Source: Apoda limacodes
Taxonomy: Eukaryota; Arthropoda; Insecta; Lepidoptera; Limacodidae
NCBI GenBank assembly: GCA_946406115.1
Contig: OX291556.1
Span: 12,492,501-12,556,500 of the forward strand
Length of the DNA: 64,000 nt
Direction of reading: 5' to 3'
Below are positions 12,140 through 22,300 of this stretch, piece by piece. The translations under genes were made by a program, and so were the position numbers. The notes under the pieces are model-generated. The model worked only from the letters and a program-made list of their open reading frames with translations, was not told where the DNA came from and made no database searches. The first letter of the stretch is position 1, and the number at the start of each line of letters is the position of its first letter.

Positions 12140-13330
12140 ATTTCCATTGGAGTTGGGATTATTGTTAAGGATATATGGATCTCAGATGCCAACTTTTCTA
12201 GTGAAATTGGCGGGAAATTTAAATGACAGCGTACATCATGTTTTCTGTTTTGGCTTTGTAACTAGGAGACAAGTCGCGATGAAGCAAAGAAATATGTTTG
12301 TCAAACAAAGAAATATGTTTTTATTAACAAATTCCATTAGCCTTAAAGCAGTCAAAATTTTAGTACCATAAAGTTACGCAGGCAATGTGAAATAGTTAAA
12401 ATTTTATATTTTTGAAGTTTGATTCCAGGTATTATTATTTAAATTAAGGATGTCGTTGGCCCAGATTTCTGTTATCAAAATTATCATAATAAAATTCGCA
12501 ATATTATAAATATCACCATAGTCACATTCATTTAATATCTTATCTTTATTTCCTAACCCATACTACGCCTCAACATATAAGAAGCTAGCTTTTGCCCGCG
12601 GCTCCGCCCGCAATTCATTATCGGCGTGAAATTTCTACGGAAACTCCTTGATGTACTCTGATTATAGTAAAGAAGTTTACTACAGTTCTTTCACATGGTA
12701 TTCAACTACGCATAGTTTTTGGATTTTCCGTGGTAAAGAGATCGAAACCTTTGATCTTCTCCATCTCTTCAGCTATTCCTGTGCCAAAAAAATGCAGTTA
12801 TATTAGATGCTCTATTTGGAAGTGAAAAAAAGACAAACACACCAACTCACTTTCGCATTTATAATATTAGTATGGATTGATAAGAAATATTCATCCATAG
12901 TAATTACTTAAATGAGTTTTTTAACCTCTATAGAAAAGTCTTTATAAGTCCACACAAACAAATTAATATTAAGCACACGCATAATTAAAAGCTTTCTTTG
13001 GGAGCCCATTGTGACAAGCTTAAAATCTCAAACAATTCAAACACCGTAAAAATCCGAACTTTTAAATTATGCGCAACTTTTTTGATATACGGCTTATAAA
13101 TTGTGATGAAATTGCGATTAAAATTTTAGTAGAATATGAAACTTTAGGTAGCTTCAAAAGGAACTACGATGATTATATTAATTAATTTGGTATAAATCTA
13201 AAAGGATACACTAAATTAATGAATAAAATTATACGCATGATGAGCTTGTATTTATGTGAGTATTTATATGTTTTGAAAATCACCACTTAGTTACTGGTTA
13301 TCAATGAGATATTGCTGGATATATAGAACT
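12130..13330 (+). repeat. Old direct duplication, second copy
   Basis: This is the partner of 9981-11640. It contains the same anchors ('ggcccagatttctgttatca', 'agaatatgaaactttaggta', 'gataagcttg'-like 'gatgagcttgtattt') with a Helitron-like insertion at 12595-12872 absent from the first copy. It is noncoding as far as I can see. Confidence 0.6.
12595..12872 (-). mobile_element. Helitron-like element
   Basis: The plus strand reads CTAG at 12595, then 'cttttgcccgcggctccgcc' and ends at 'cgcatttataatattagtat'. On the minus strand this is a 5' 'actaatattataaatgcg' start and a hairpin-CTAG end. Part of its interior matches 10400-10492, so the element and the older duplication overlap. Confidence 0.6.
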
Positions 13331-13637
13331 AGATTTTGCCAGTGGCACCACTTGCACTTAATTTGGTTATCAGCATAGTATTCTTACGACAACTTCTGAA
13401 TTATTCTAAAGAAGTTTGCTATAGCAAGCTATAGCTGCAGCCGTAGTTCGTTCAATTAGTTAATTTAATTGGTTACTCCCGTGGGAAATGTTGAATTATC
13501 CGGGATAAGGAGTAGCTTATGTCCTATTTTAGGACCTAACCTGTATGTGTGCCAAGTTTCATCCCGATCCGTCCAGTGGTTGAAGCGTAATTGAGTAACA
13601 AACATCCAAACATTAAAACTTACACATTTATAATATT
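13329..13637 (-). mobile_element. Helitron-like element, full-length type
   Basis: It starts with CTAG at 13329-13332 on the plus strand. It carries 'tgctatagcaagctatagct', 'cccgatccgtccagtggttg' and 'aagcgtaattgagtaacaaa', and ends 'tttataatattgg'. All family blocks are present in order. Confidence 0.65.
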
Positions 13638-13687
13638 GGAAGAAAGTAGTATTAATACGTTAATTAATAAGTTAATCAGTTAATTTA

Positions 13688-13970
13688 TAAGCTTTTGCCA
13701 GCGGCTCAAACCCCCCCCCCCCCGTCCCTGAATTCCGGATTATCTGTGTGGAATTTCTACGTCAACTCTTTAATTATACGAATGAAGTTTGCTATAGCTG
13801 TAGCTATAGTTCGTTTAAGCTCGGTTATAGTTGTTTCCGCGGGATCTTTTTTCGGAATAAGTCTCGTTACTGGACCTTACCTATATGTGTACAGTTTTAT
13901 CCTGATCCGTCCAGTGGTTAAAGCGTGATTGAGTAGCAAACATTTAAACTTTCACATTTATAATATTACT
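13688..13970 (-). mobile_element. Helitron-like element with a poly(C) tract
   Basis: Same block order as the previous copy ('cttttgccagcggctc' to 'cacatttataatattact'). The normal hairpin region is replaced by a run of 13 C at 13711-13723, which removes the hairpin stem. Confidence 0.6.
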
Positions 13971-13971
13971 A

Positions 13972-14215
13972 TAGCCTTTGCCCATGGTTTTATTTGCCCT
14001 ATAAAAGCTGTTATTAGTGGATGTAGGATTGCGACGGCAACTCCTCAATTTTAGAAAAAAACAGACTCCATCCCCCAGACACACTATCTCCATGCCAAAT
14101 TTGTTCGCGGTTCCACCTGCCCTAAATTTGGTTATCGGTATAGGATTTCATCGGCAGCTTCTCAATGATAGAAAAAAACTGACACATAATACTAGTATGG
14201 ACTGGTATGGATAGT
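13972..14215 (-). mobile_element. Helitron-like remnants, two overlapping partial copies
   Basis: Two successive 'ccctaaa...ggttatcggt/aggattt' blocks with 'gacggcaactcctcaatttt' and 'catcggcagcttctcaatga' show two partial copies of the subfamily at 2627-2856. It makes the third element in a head-to-tail run (13329-14215). Confidence 0.5.
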
Positions 14216-14249
14216 AGGATAGGATTTACGACTCTATTTATCCAGGTCA

Positions 14250-14640
14250 AACCTTTGTCTGGGTTGGGTTAAATTGTACCAACAGTTTTTCTTCTTAGTC
14301 AGAGAGTTTGGTCAGAGTAGTCTAGATTCTCAATATAGTTTTTCTCAGCTAATTTCTACAATGTAGCAAGTGTCGTTTGCATGGTCCGATTAGTAAGCGT
14401 CTCCTAAACTATCATCTACACAACAATGTATGTTTTCGATAGACAATATATCTATGATATGCAGCAGAAACAGCGTTGGAGTCAGTTCAAAGCCTTTCAA
14501 ATACCTTCTTTTAATGCCCATGCGGTCGGGGCAATAACCGTTAACAAGGGGTCGTACGCGTCTGCCGGAAAAAACGCTAGAACTCTCAGGCAGTTCGTAA
14601 CATAGCAACTTTGATAGAAGACCGCCACCGATTAAGTGTA
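14250..14640 (-). pseudogene. LINE reverse-transcriptase fragment (YxDD region)
   Basis: On the minus strand the segment 14390-14608 reads TPTLFLLHIIDILSI followed by HCCVDDSLGDAY. This corresponds to the SPTLFLLHINDxL ... YADDS box of non-LTR reverse transcriptases, with the first D-x-D environment altered (Y-A to C-V before the catalytic DD). Stops follow below 14390. It is a dead LINE piece, probably related to 12017-12139. Confidence 0.65.
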
Positions 14641-16355
14641 TTGGCAGTCACTGCTTAGATCATGTGGTTCTAGGTATCCTATTTGCTATGCCGAGCCATG
14701 TGTTTTCGGCACAGCATCTTCAAGGGGTGGAAGTTTAGCACTGCGTGTTTCTGCTAAGCAACCGAGTGTGCCGCTAGTCGGTAAGAGTCCGGCAACATGG
14801 GTATCCATGAGGATTTCCGACGCAGAAAAGGTATTCTACCAGCTGTGTGTTAATCACACGCTGCATCACTCTCAAGATACATCTTTGTCAAATAACTGCA
14901 CGTGATGGAGTTGACAATTGGTAGAAACTGACCGATTCAGAAAATTAATAAAATAAGAGTTATTTACGAAACAGAATAATCGGCTGATATGTGCTATTTA
15001 TATTAGCTATTTATTAGGTTACGAATTACAATTCACAATAACTATTTCAAACAAATCTTGATAATACACTTATGTAAGAAATCATAGATATTGAAAATAA
15101 AATAAAATCAGATTTTATTGTGACACAAAAATGAAGATGGACTAACTGAAATCGATCAAAATAAATTTAATGCTAAAAATTTCCATCTTCGGTTCAAGAC
15201 CAAGCGAAAATTTTTAGTGACGAGGTAATAAAAGCGGCGGTAGACGAGCATTTCGTAGGTAAAGACGTCGAATATTTTCTCACTGTGCTAAAAGTACATA
15301 GTCATAATTGAAAGCGGCGGTAAACGAGCATTTCGTAGGCAAAGATTCGTAGGAAAAGACGTCGAATAATTTTTGCTGAGTAAAAAACACTTTATCATAA
15401 ATGTAAGAGGTAGGTGCATTGAAGTAGAGGGAGATTACATAGAAAAAAGTTTTTTTTTAATTTTCTATTAGCATATTTCAGCTCAAAATTTTTCAGCCAC
15501 CCATAATGCAAGCAAGCACTTAGAACGTTTTGCCAAATTTATCTCCTACAAGAGTAAAATTTTGGATACAATTTTATGTGAAAAATCGTCATTATTGAAG
15601 CTAAATGCCTAGAAATTGGTATTTGGCCTTTAGGTTGAAAATTAAAATTGTCGTGTTATACCGTTTTTGAAAAATCACTCCTTAGATGGCAAAATTAATA
15701 GGGGATGAAAATGAGAAAATTATAATTTTGAAGGTAACAAACAGAAATATGACAAAAATATCAAAAAAATTCCACGCTAACGAAGTCGCGGGCATAAGCT
15801 GGTTACTTATAAGTAAAAGAAATTGGGCGTCTAACCTATCCCAGAAGTTAAAGAACATACATAGTCAAACATATGTTACCTTTGTTACCTGCTCATAGGA
15901 GCTCAGTCGTCCGGCTAAGTAACATATTAAATATTTATAAATATCTTGACCCTTATTTGTTATATATAATGTAGTATTTGTAATATTTTCTTAAGCTTTG
16001 GTGATATGTTGTATGTAAGTATCTGATGTTAAGAGAGATTTAATATTACAGTTTGTTTATGATCGCCTCCAGTTAAATATACAATCGTAAACTGCATGCA
16101 AAGTACAGGATGACTCTTAAACAAAAATATTTATCTTATATGGAAATGTTTTCAATTTTTTTGTAAAAGACAGTAAATACTATACAAAGTGTTTAGGAAC
16201 TTTATAAAATAGGTTCTTTTTAAGCATTATATAATTTAAATATAACCTTTTAAATATGTTAATCTAAAAATTTTGCATATTTGATACAAATTAAGTAATT
16301 GTTTATAAATGTGTCGGTCAGTTTTTTATAGCATAGCCTTTTTGTTAGGCTCAAT
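14641..16355. other. No gene seen; contains an 81-bp direct repeat
   Basis: Positions 15231-15275 and 15312-15356 share 'aaagcggcggta' with 'acgagcatttcgtagg' and then 'gacgtcgaat', giving a two-copy repeat about 81 bp apart. The remainder is AT-rich with no exon-like segment I trust. Confidence 0.45.
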
Positions 16356-16620
16356 ATTATCATCATCATACCAGCTTATACTGGTCCACTGCTGGACATA
16401 AGCTTCCTCCATGGTGCACCATTCTTCACGTTATTGTGCCTTCCTCATCCAGCTACAACGGCCGCTCTTCTATGGTCGTTGGTCCATTCAGATTGGAAGG
16501 TGTCACCACTTACACATCTGCTCCGTCGGCTATTGGTCTTACGACATACATGACCAGCCCACTGACACTTCAGATCCCTTATTCTGCGAGCTACGAGTAC
16601 TAGTTTTCTTCTAGATGCTC
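16356..16620 (-). mobile_element. RTE-type LINE 3' tail
   Basis: 'catcatcataccagcttata' followed by 'ctggtccactgctggacata' is the complement of the 3' end seen at 61094-61137 (ccagcagtggac ... tgatgatgatga). The body continues with 'tcggctattggtcttacgac'. It is a 5'-truncated insertion on the minus strand. Confidence 0.6.
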
Positions 16621-16729
16621 TCTATTCGGATTCTATCCCTCAAAGAGGTAAATACTTACCACGTAAATTTTAGAATTTCTTAAGCAGTATACCTGAATCG
16701 TAATAATATATAACCCTATGTAATATTTC

Positions 16730-16968
16730 TAAAAATAAGTTAATAACTTACCCTACTATCAGTTGTTCATCAAGGAGTTTGCGTTTAGCTAGCGTCACCT
16801 TGCTGAGGTTGCATTGCGCCTTACTTTGTTAATATCTTCCTTTTCTTAAAAATAAGTTAATAAGTAACTTACTACAAGTTGTTCATCTAGCAGTTTGCGT
16901 CTAGCAAGCCTGGGGTCACCTTGCAGAAGTTGCATTGCGCCTTAGTTTATTAATATCTTCTTTTTTTC
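16730..16968 (+). repeat. Two-copy tandem repeat, about 118-bp unit
   Basis: Both halves carry 'aaaaataagttaata', 'agttgttcatc', 'agtttgcgt', 'gtcaccttgc' and 'gttgcattgcgcctta' followed by 'ttaatatctt'. Units are roughly 16730-16847 and 16848-16968 and differ at several positions. No coding role is apparent. Confidence 0.75.
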
Positions 16969-18185
16969 CTCATAATAATTTGAGGGACAACCCCTTTACC
17001 AACCACTTTACTTCCACCTGCGTGTCAGTCAGTAAGCCCATCGCCGCAACGCAGCTCCTGATACAATGTATCTTGACTAAAGTGGCTCCATTAAATTTTT
17101 TTACGTCATTAATTAAAAGATTTAAAATAATAAGTGGTAAAATGCCTCTTTGCTTGTATGCAATAGCACAAACCACATAGTTTTTGATTCGGTATTCGAA
17201 TGCTGTAGGTAGGTACTTATAGAATTGTATCAGGCTTACATAAATATTTTGTATAGTTAGGTATTAGTTACGAGCCAAAACGATGAATCATTAAATTATT
17301 TTATTGCCAAGCAATCTAATTCCATTATCAAATCATTAAAAATAGTAATTTAGTCAAAAATTGTAAATTGACAAATAAGAATTAATGTAACATTCCTTCC
17401 TCCTTTAGTCCTTTAGACTTATTAGCCCATCAAGAAAAAAAACAGCATAAAGGCACAGTAGAGAAAAACATTTAAAATATGACCGTGCTGAAGACTTAAG
17501 AGCGTCACTTACCCCACTAATTATCCCATGTGACGGAGCCCTAGTCATTTAATACAATGAAGAGAATTTAATACAGAGCAATAGGGAAAAGCATTCTCTC
17601 AAATAATCTGGCTGAGAATGAAAGTAGGTACAAATATCTTTGGTAAGAGCAGTCTGCATAAGGATAAAAGGCACAAGAAGACAAATTAGATCCCTTGGTT
17701 GTGAAGACGGAGCCGGAATCCTTTGAAGAAGGCAATGGCGCATTAATTTAAACATATATAACTATGTTTTTTTTATATGTATTTATTTTATTCTTATTCA
17801 TAATCACTTATTTATTAGCTTATCTACGTTATGTTATATTCTTTCATAATAAAATAAAATAGGAGTAGTTTTTTTGACATTGTAAAGGTTTATATGAAAT
17901 TAACCTTTTTTTATTGAGTGACAAGAAAACGGCTAAGTGCGAGACAGACTCGAACATTCAGGGTTCCGTTGGCTATGTCGAAAAACGTTTGCCTCAGCAG
18001 TTGTCTGTCTCCAGTATAGGATTTTGCATAAACCTCGATAAGTAAGAAAACTAAGCAACACCAAAGTCAGCAAATTAAAAAAACGCGGTTTAAATGATAT
18101 TCAGATATATTTGAAAGTTTGTTTCTATTTTGAATTTGTTAAATCAAAGTTAGTCAAAAAACGTTTTTACATACTAAACCAACAA
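16969..18185. other. No gene seen
   Basis: AT-rich sequence. A decayed 'agggttccgt' motif next to 'gtgcgagacagactcg' at 17935-17970 marks another copy of that repeat family. No splice-bounded open segment stood out. Confidence 0.4.
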
Positions 18186-18189
18186 CCTA

Positions 18190-18402
18190 ACTGGCCACGT
18201 ATAGCGCGGTTTCAGAGAAACTGCCTCCCGTGAACGCTTGGGTTGTGGAATTAGCTTCTTGCAAAGGTTTTCTCTAAGAAGTTATTAGATGTTTGAAGGC
18301 TCGGCAACGAGCTAGTAATGCCCCAGGTTTTGCAAGCATCCAAGGCTGCGGGGCCCGCCTACCATCAAGCGGATTTGCCACCTTAGTGGTATGAAAAAAA
18401 AA
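18190..18402 (+). mobile_element. LINE 3' end, decayed
   Basis: 'gcggtttcagagaaactgcc', 'gcttgggttgtggaatta', 'aaggttttctctaagaagtt' and the tail 'ctaccatcaagcgga' with 'ttagtggtatg' and an A-run are in the order of the 41960-42200 complement. Coding frames are lost. Confidence 0.65.
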
Positions 18403-18460
18403 CATACTTTTGTACAAATATGCGATATAATTTAATTATATTAAAATTACATTTATTATT

Positions 18461-18533
18461 TAAAAGTTTAATTATATTTAATATAATGTAAAATAATATA
18501 TATTTTATTATATTAAATATAATTAAACTTTTA
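18461..18533. repeat. AT-rich near-perfect palindrome
   Basis: Arms 18461-18495 and 18501-18533 are complementary apart from a 2-base gap, with a loop of about 5 bases. The stem could form a long AT hairpin or cruciform. It lies about 700 bp upstream of the JHBP-like gene start and inside no recognised element. Confidence 0.7.
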
Positions 18534-19167
18534 AGCACCTAAGATCAATACCCACAAACTTATTCTATTTTTATGCTCATAAAACAAAAAAATTATTCCT
18601 TAAGTACGCAGGTTCAGATTGTTAAAGAAATTATGTCCCCTAAACTGTGATTTCACAAATGAATAATACCGTAAATTGTGATTCTGTGTAAATAATTTCG
18701 AATGAAATGTAAACATCCAATTACATTTTAAAATTGCATAACAAATTTGGCCCCAAATTGTATAAAATTTCTTGGTTGTTTTTTTCTGACATGAAGCCAA
18801 AGTTAGTTTTTGTAAAACAAATAAAATGTTAAATTCATTTCTGCTCACCCTTCAGTAAAAGTAGAAAGGTATTCTCTATTTTTGTAATGTAATAAGAAAA
18901 ACAGAACGCAATTAAAATCTGTTACATTTTAGTATCAACCTTTAATATATATTATGATTTGTTACTTCTTAAGACGGAACCTTTAAAATTATTTCCATGA
19001 ATAAAATCCGAATACTGTAGCTTGTATTTGTCACCAGCCAAAATTCATTACACTTTACAAAAAATTCAAAAAGCACGTTTTACTGTTTCAAGCTCGTACG
19101 GCAAAAGGACGACTCAATGGCCCCACTCCAGTTTAGAATGAGTTTTGTAAAAATGATTCGGCATTCC

Positions 19168-19175
19168 TATAAAAG
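19168..19175 (+). promoter_or_regulatory. TATA box of the JHBP/takeout-like gene
   Basis: TATAAAAG stands 63 bp before the ATG at 19231. With the usual 25-31 bp spacing, transcription would begin near 19195-19205, giving a short 5' UTR. Secreted-protein genes of this family commonly have TATA promoters. No further elements could be recognised. Confidence 0.55.
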
Positions 19176-19230
19176 TTGATGTGGACAACTCGTTCGCTTC
19201 CATCCTTTTTTTAGATTTAGTACTAACGAC

Positions 19231-19339
19231 ATGATTCACAAAATGCGGTCGGTGGTGTGTGTTTTATTTGTGTATCTGTGTAATATAAGTATTTTTTGTG
19301 AATCTCAGTTTATTCCGTATAATAACTATTATTTGTCTG
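19231..19339 (+). CDS. JHBP/takeout-like gene, exon 1 (signal peptide)
   Basis: ATG at 19231, 36 codons plus one base, then the donor G|GTGAGT at 19340. It encodes the start, a hydrophobic core (VVCVLFVYLCNISIF) and a likely cleavage near CES|Q, followed by a Tyr/Asn-rich N-terminus. A second in-frame Met at codon 5 could also serve as the start. The split last codon is completed by AT in exon 2 to give Asp37. Confidence 0.8.
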
Positions 19340-22300
19340 GTGAGTTTTGTTTTTATCTAATCTAGATTTTGACTGACGTATCAAAGCATAGCCTACTAAT
19401 TTGCTACATTTAAACTTGGCTAAAAGGTTTTCTTACACTATGTTATAAAGGACTAAAAAGGACTTTTGAAATGTTAGATATCGGTAAAGGAGTATATATA
19501 AGTTTATAAGAGAAGAGAGAAAAGAGAGTTTTCGATTTTTTTCGTTTTTTGCCCCAAAAAAATGTTCAATATATTCAACATTTGGACTGAATGTACACTT
19601 TTGAGTGCTTCAACTTTTCCAATTTGCCCGATCTCTGTAAGTTAAATATTTTCTGAGATATTAACGATTTTCGAAAAAACAGTTTTTTTTCGGTCGAAAC
19701 ATTTCACGAAAAAATTTTTGAATTTTGACTTCTTTGACGGCTCATTTTTTAGAGTTTTAAAGTTTTATATAAGTAAAAAAAATACCTTTACATTTAAAAA
19801 GTATCTTAAAAATGCGAAAAACTAATAATACCGATTTCCATTTACTACTATGTTATAAAGGACTAAAAAGGACTTTTGAAATGTTAGATATCGGTAAAGG
19901 AGTATATATAAGTTTATAAGAGACGAGAACAGGTAATGTCATATGTCAGTAACTCGCGGGAAAATTACAATTCAATTATGTGTAAGATATTATTCTATAT
20001 GTTCATCTCAAATTAAAAAAGTTTAATAGAAGTTTATTAACTAAAAGAAATGTTTGTGATTTCTTTTTATGTAAATTCATTTACTTAATAGAAAAAGTTT
20101 TCATGAATTCTGAGGTTAATTTGTTTTTACAATTTACAATCTGGTCACGTCTCTGATATTACTGCTACTGGTATTAGTGGTGTTACATTTTTTTTTTCTC
20201 TTTTGATAAATAGTTTTCTTTAACTATCAAGTGTTGTCATGACACGATTCATTCCTCGTAAATCGAGTGCACCCTAGACATCCATTTTCAAATGTACAGT
20301 CACCTGCACATCACCGTAAACTTGTGTTTCATTATAAACGTTTATATATAATATAAATATAATAAATTCGAAAGCTTGTTTGTTTGTCTGTCTATCTGTT
20401 TGATACTTCATAAGTGACTCATACATGGACCGATTTAGATGAAATTTGGTATGGAGATAATTTGAGTCCTGGGGAAGGACATAGGATTATTTAATCCCAA
20501 ATAATCAGGAGTCCCGCGGGAATAACTATAGCGGAGCTTAAACGAACTATCAAATTAGTATAATTAAGGAGTTGACGTAAGAATCGCACGCCTATATATA
20601 ACCAAATTTAGGGCGGGCGGAGCCGCGGGCAAAATTCATAAATTCCCAGCTATCCCATTGATATTATTAATGCGAAAGTTTGGATGTTTGGTTGTTTGTT
20701 ACTCAATCACGCTTTAATTACTGGATGGATCGGGATGAATCTTGGCACACATATAGGCTAAGTCCTGGAATAGGACGCAGGCTATTGTTTATCTTAAAAA
20801 ATTCTAATTCCACGGACGAACCATAGCTGCAGCTATAGCTTACTATAATAAACTTCTTTAGTATAATCAAAAAGTTGCCGTAAGAATCCCACGCTGATAA
20901 CCAAATTTATGGCGGGCAGAGCTGCAGGCAATAGCTAGTATATATATACAGTTTATACGGTCTAGCCGCACATTGCTACCGTTAACATTTAAGCCAGTGC
21001 CATTATCCATAATGAAACACAAGTTTAATTATATTTTTTTCGTAATTATTCAAACTAGCAGTTAATCGGTTATTTAACTACTTATCAAATCAATTGACTC
21101 TTTAGTTTACGATTTATTTTACATCATTTGAACTTAACACAGATGGAATGCCATTAAAAAAACTATATACACACAATAATTATAATTATACGTATTTTTT
21201 ATTCTGTCGTATGTACTTTTTATGGTAAAGGCAATTTTAATTTAGACCAGTGTAATAAATAAAGTAATAACATAAATATAATCGTTAGAATTAGGATTTT
21301 GTTAATTTTTTACAACCACATTTGACCCTTGACTATACACTAGTGTCTCGCGGACACAATTTTTGTTTTTATCTATACCAAAACTAAAGTACCTATTTAT
21401 TTCTGAGTAATCAACTTAAAATATGACCCTAACCTTGAAAAATGTAATATTTCATACACCTGATGCACTACTTTCTAAAAATTTTTTATTCTTCCAAAAA
21501 CAAACTTTCAACATTAAAACAAACACAAATAAAAATGTGCTATATTGCCTATATATCAAATTTTAAAAGAAAGTAAACTAATTTAATAAGGAATCTTCTA
21601 TAATTGTCGTATCGCTGACAATCAACGCATGGCCTTAACCAGAAGTGGTAGAGACATAAAGCTTTTGGAGTAGCTTTCTCTGATAGCGTAGGGAAGCACA
21701 TTAATCATTCCTTTTCTAATGAACGCCACCACAGCCGGACTTCCACCTTTCTCATCCAGCCACTTCCAGCTACTTTTTTGCTTTTTGACGTAATTTTTCT
21801 TTACTGGCGGGTGGGCGGCCCTCTGCCCCAACAGCCATTAGTTCTGCAAAATATGACCTGCATATTGCCACTTTAACTTGCTTATTCTGTGGGCTATAAT
21901 GTCAGTGAAAATCCGACAACCCTTCTGTAGCCCGCTGAGCAACTTTTAACTTGTGGATCAGGCCAACTGTCAGTGCCTACGTTTCCGCGCCATAGGACAT
22001 GCAAGAAGAAGATTATGTGAAGAACTTCTTCATTAAGCATTAAAGTATGGGCGCTGTGAAGACCTGACGCAACTTTTTACATGCTACCCAGCCCAACTAA
22101 TTCTTCTATCTTTATCAAAGATGTTTCTACCTAGTTTAATTGTCTGACTTGGGTAGACATCTTTGCAAAAACTTTAATTTTTCTGTTATCATTGATCAGC
22201 AACCTGATACTAATATGTGGTCAACGGTTGAGCTTTGGGCCAAAATACTTTTTAGTGCCTAAAATAGAGATGAAAATTAATAAACACTTTTACAAAATTG

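Noticed and set aside
21622..21831. 69-codon minus-strand frame, perfectly repeated at 28125-28334
   Set aside because: Identity comes from the recent tandem duplication and not from selection. The frame sits in an RTE-like 3' remnant.
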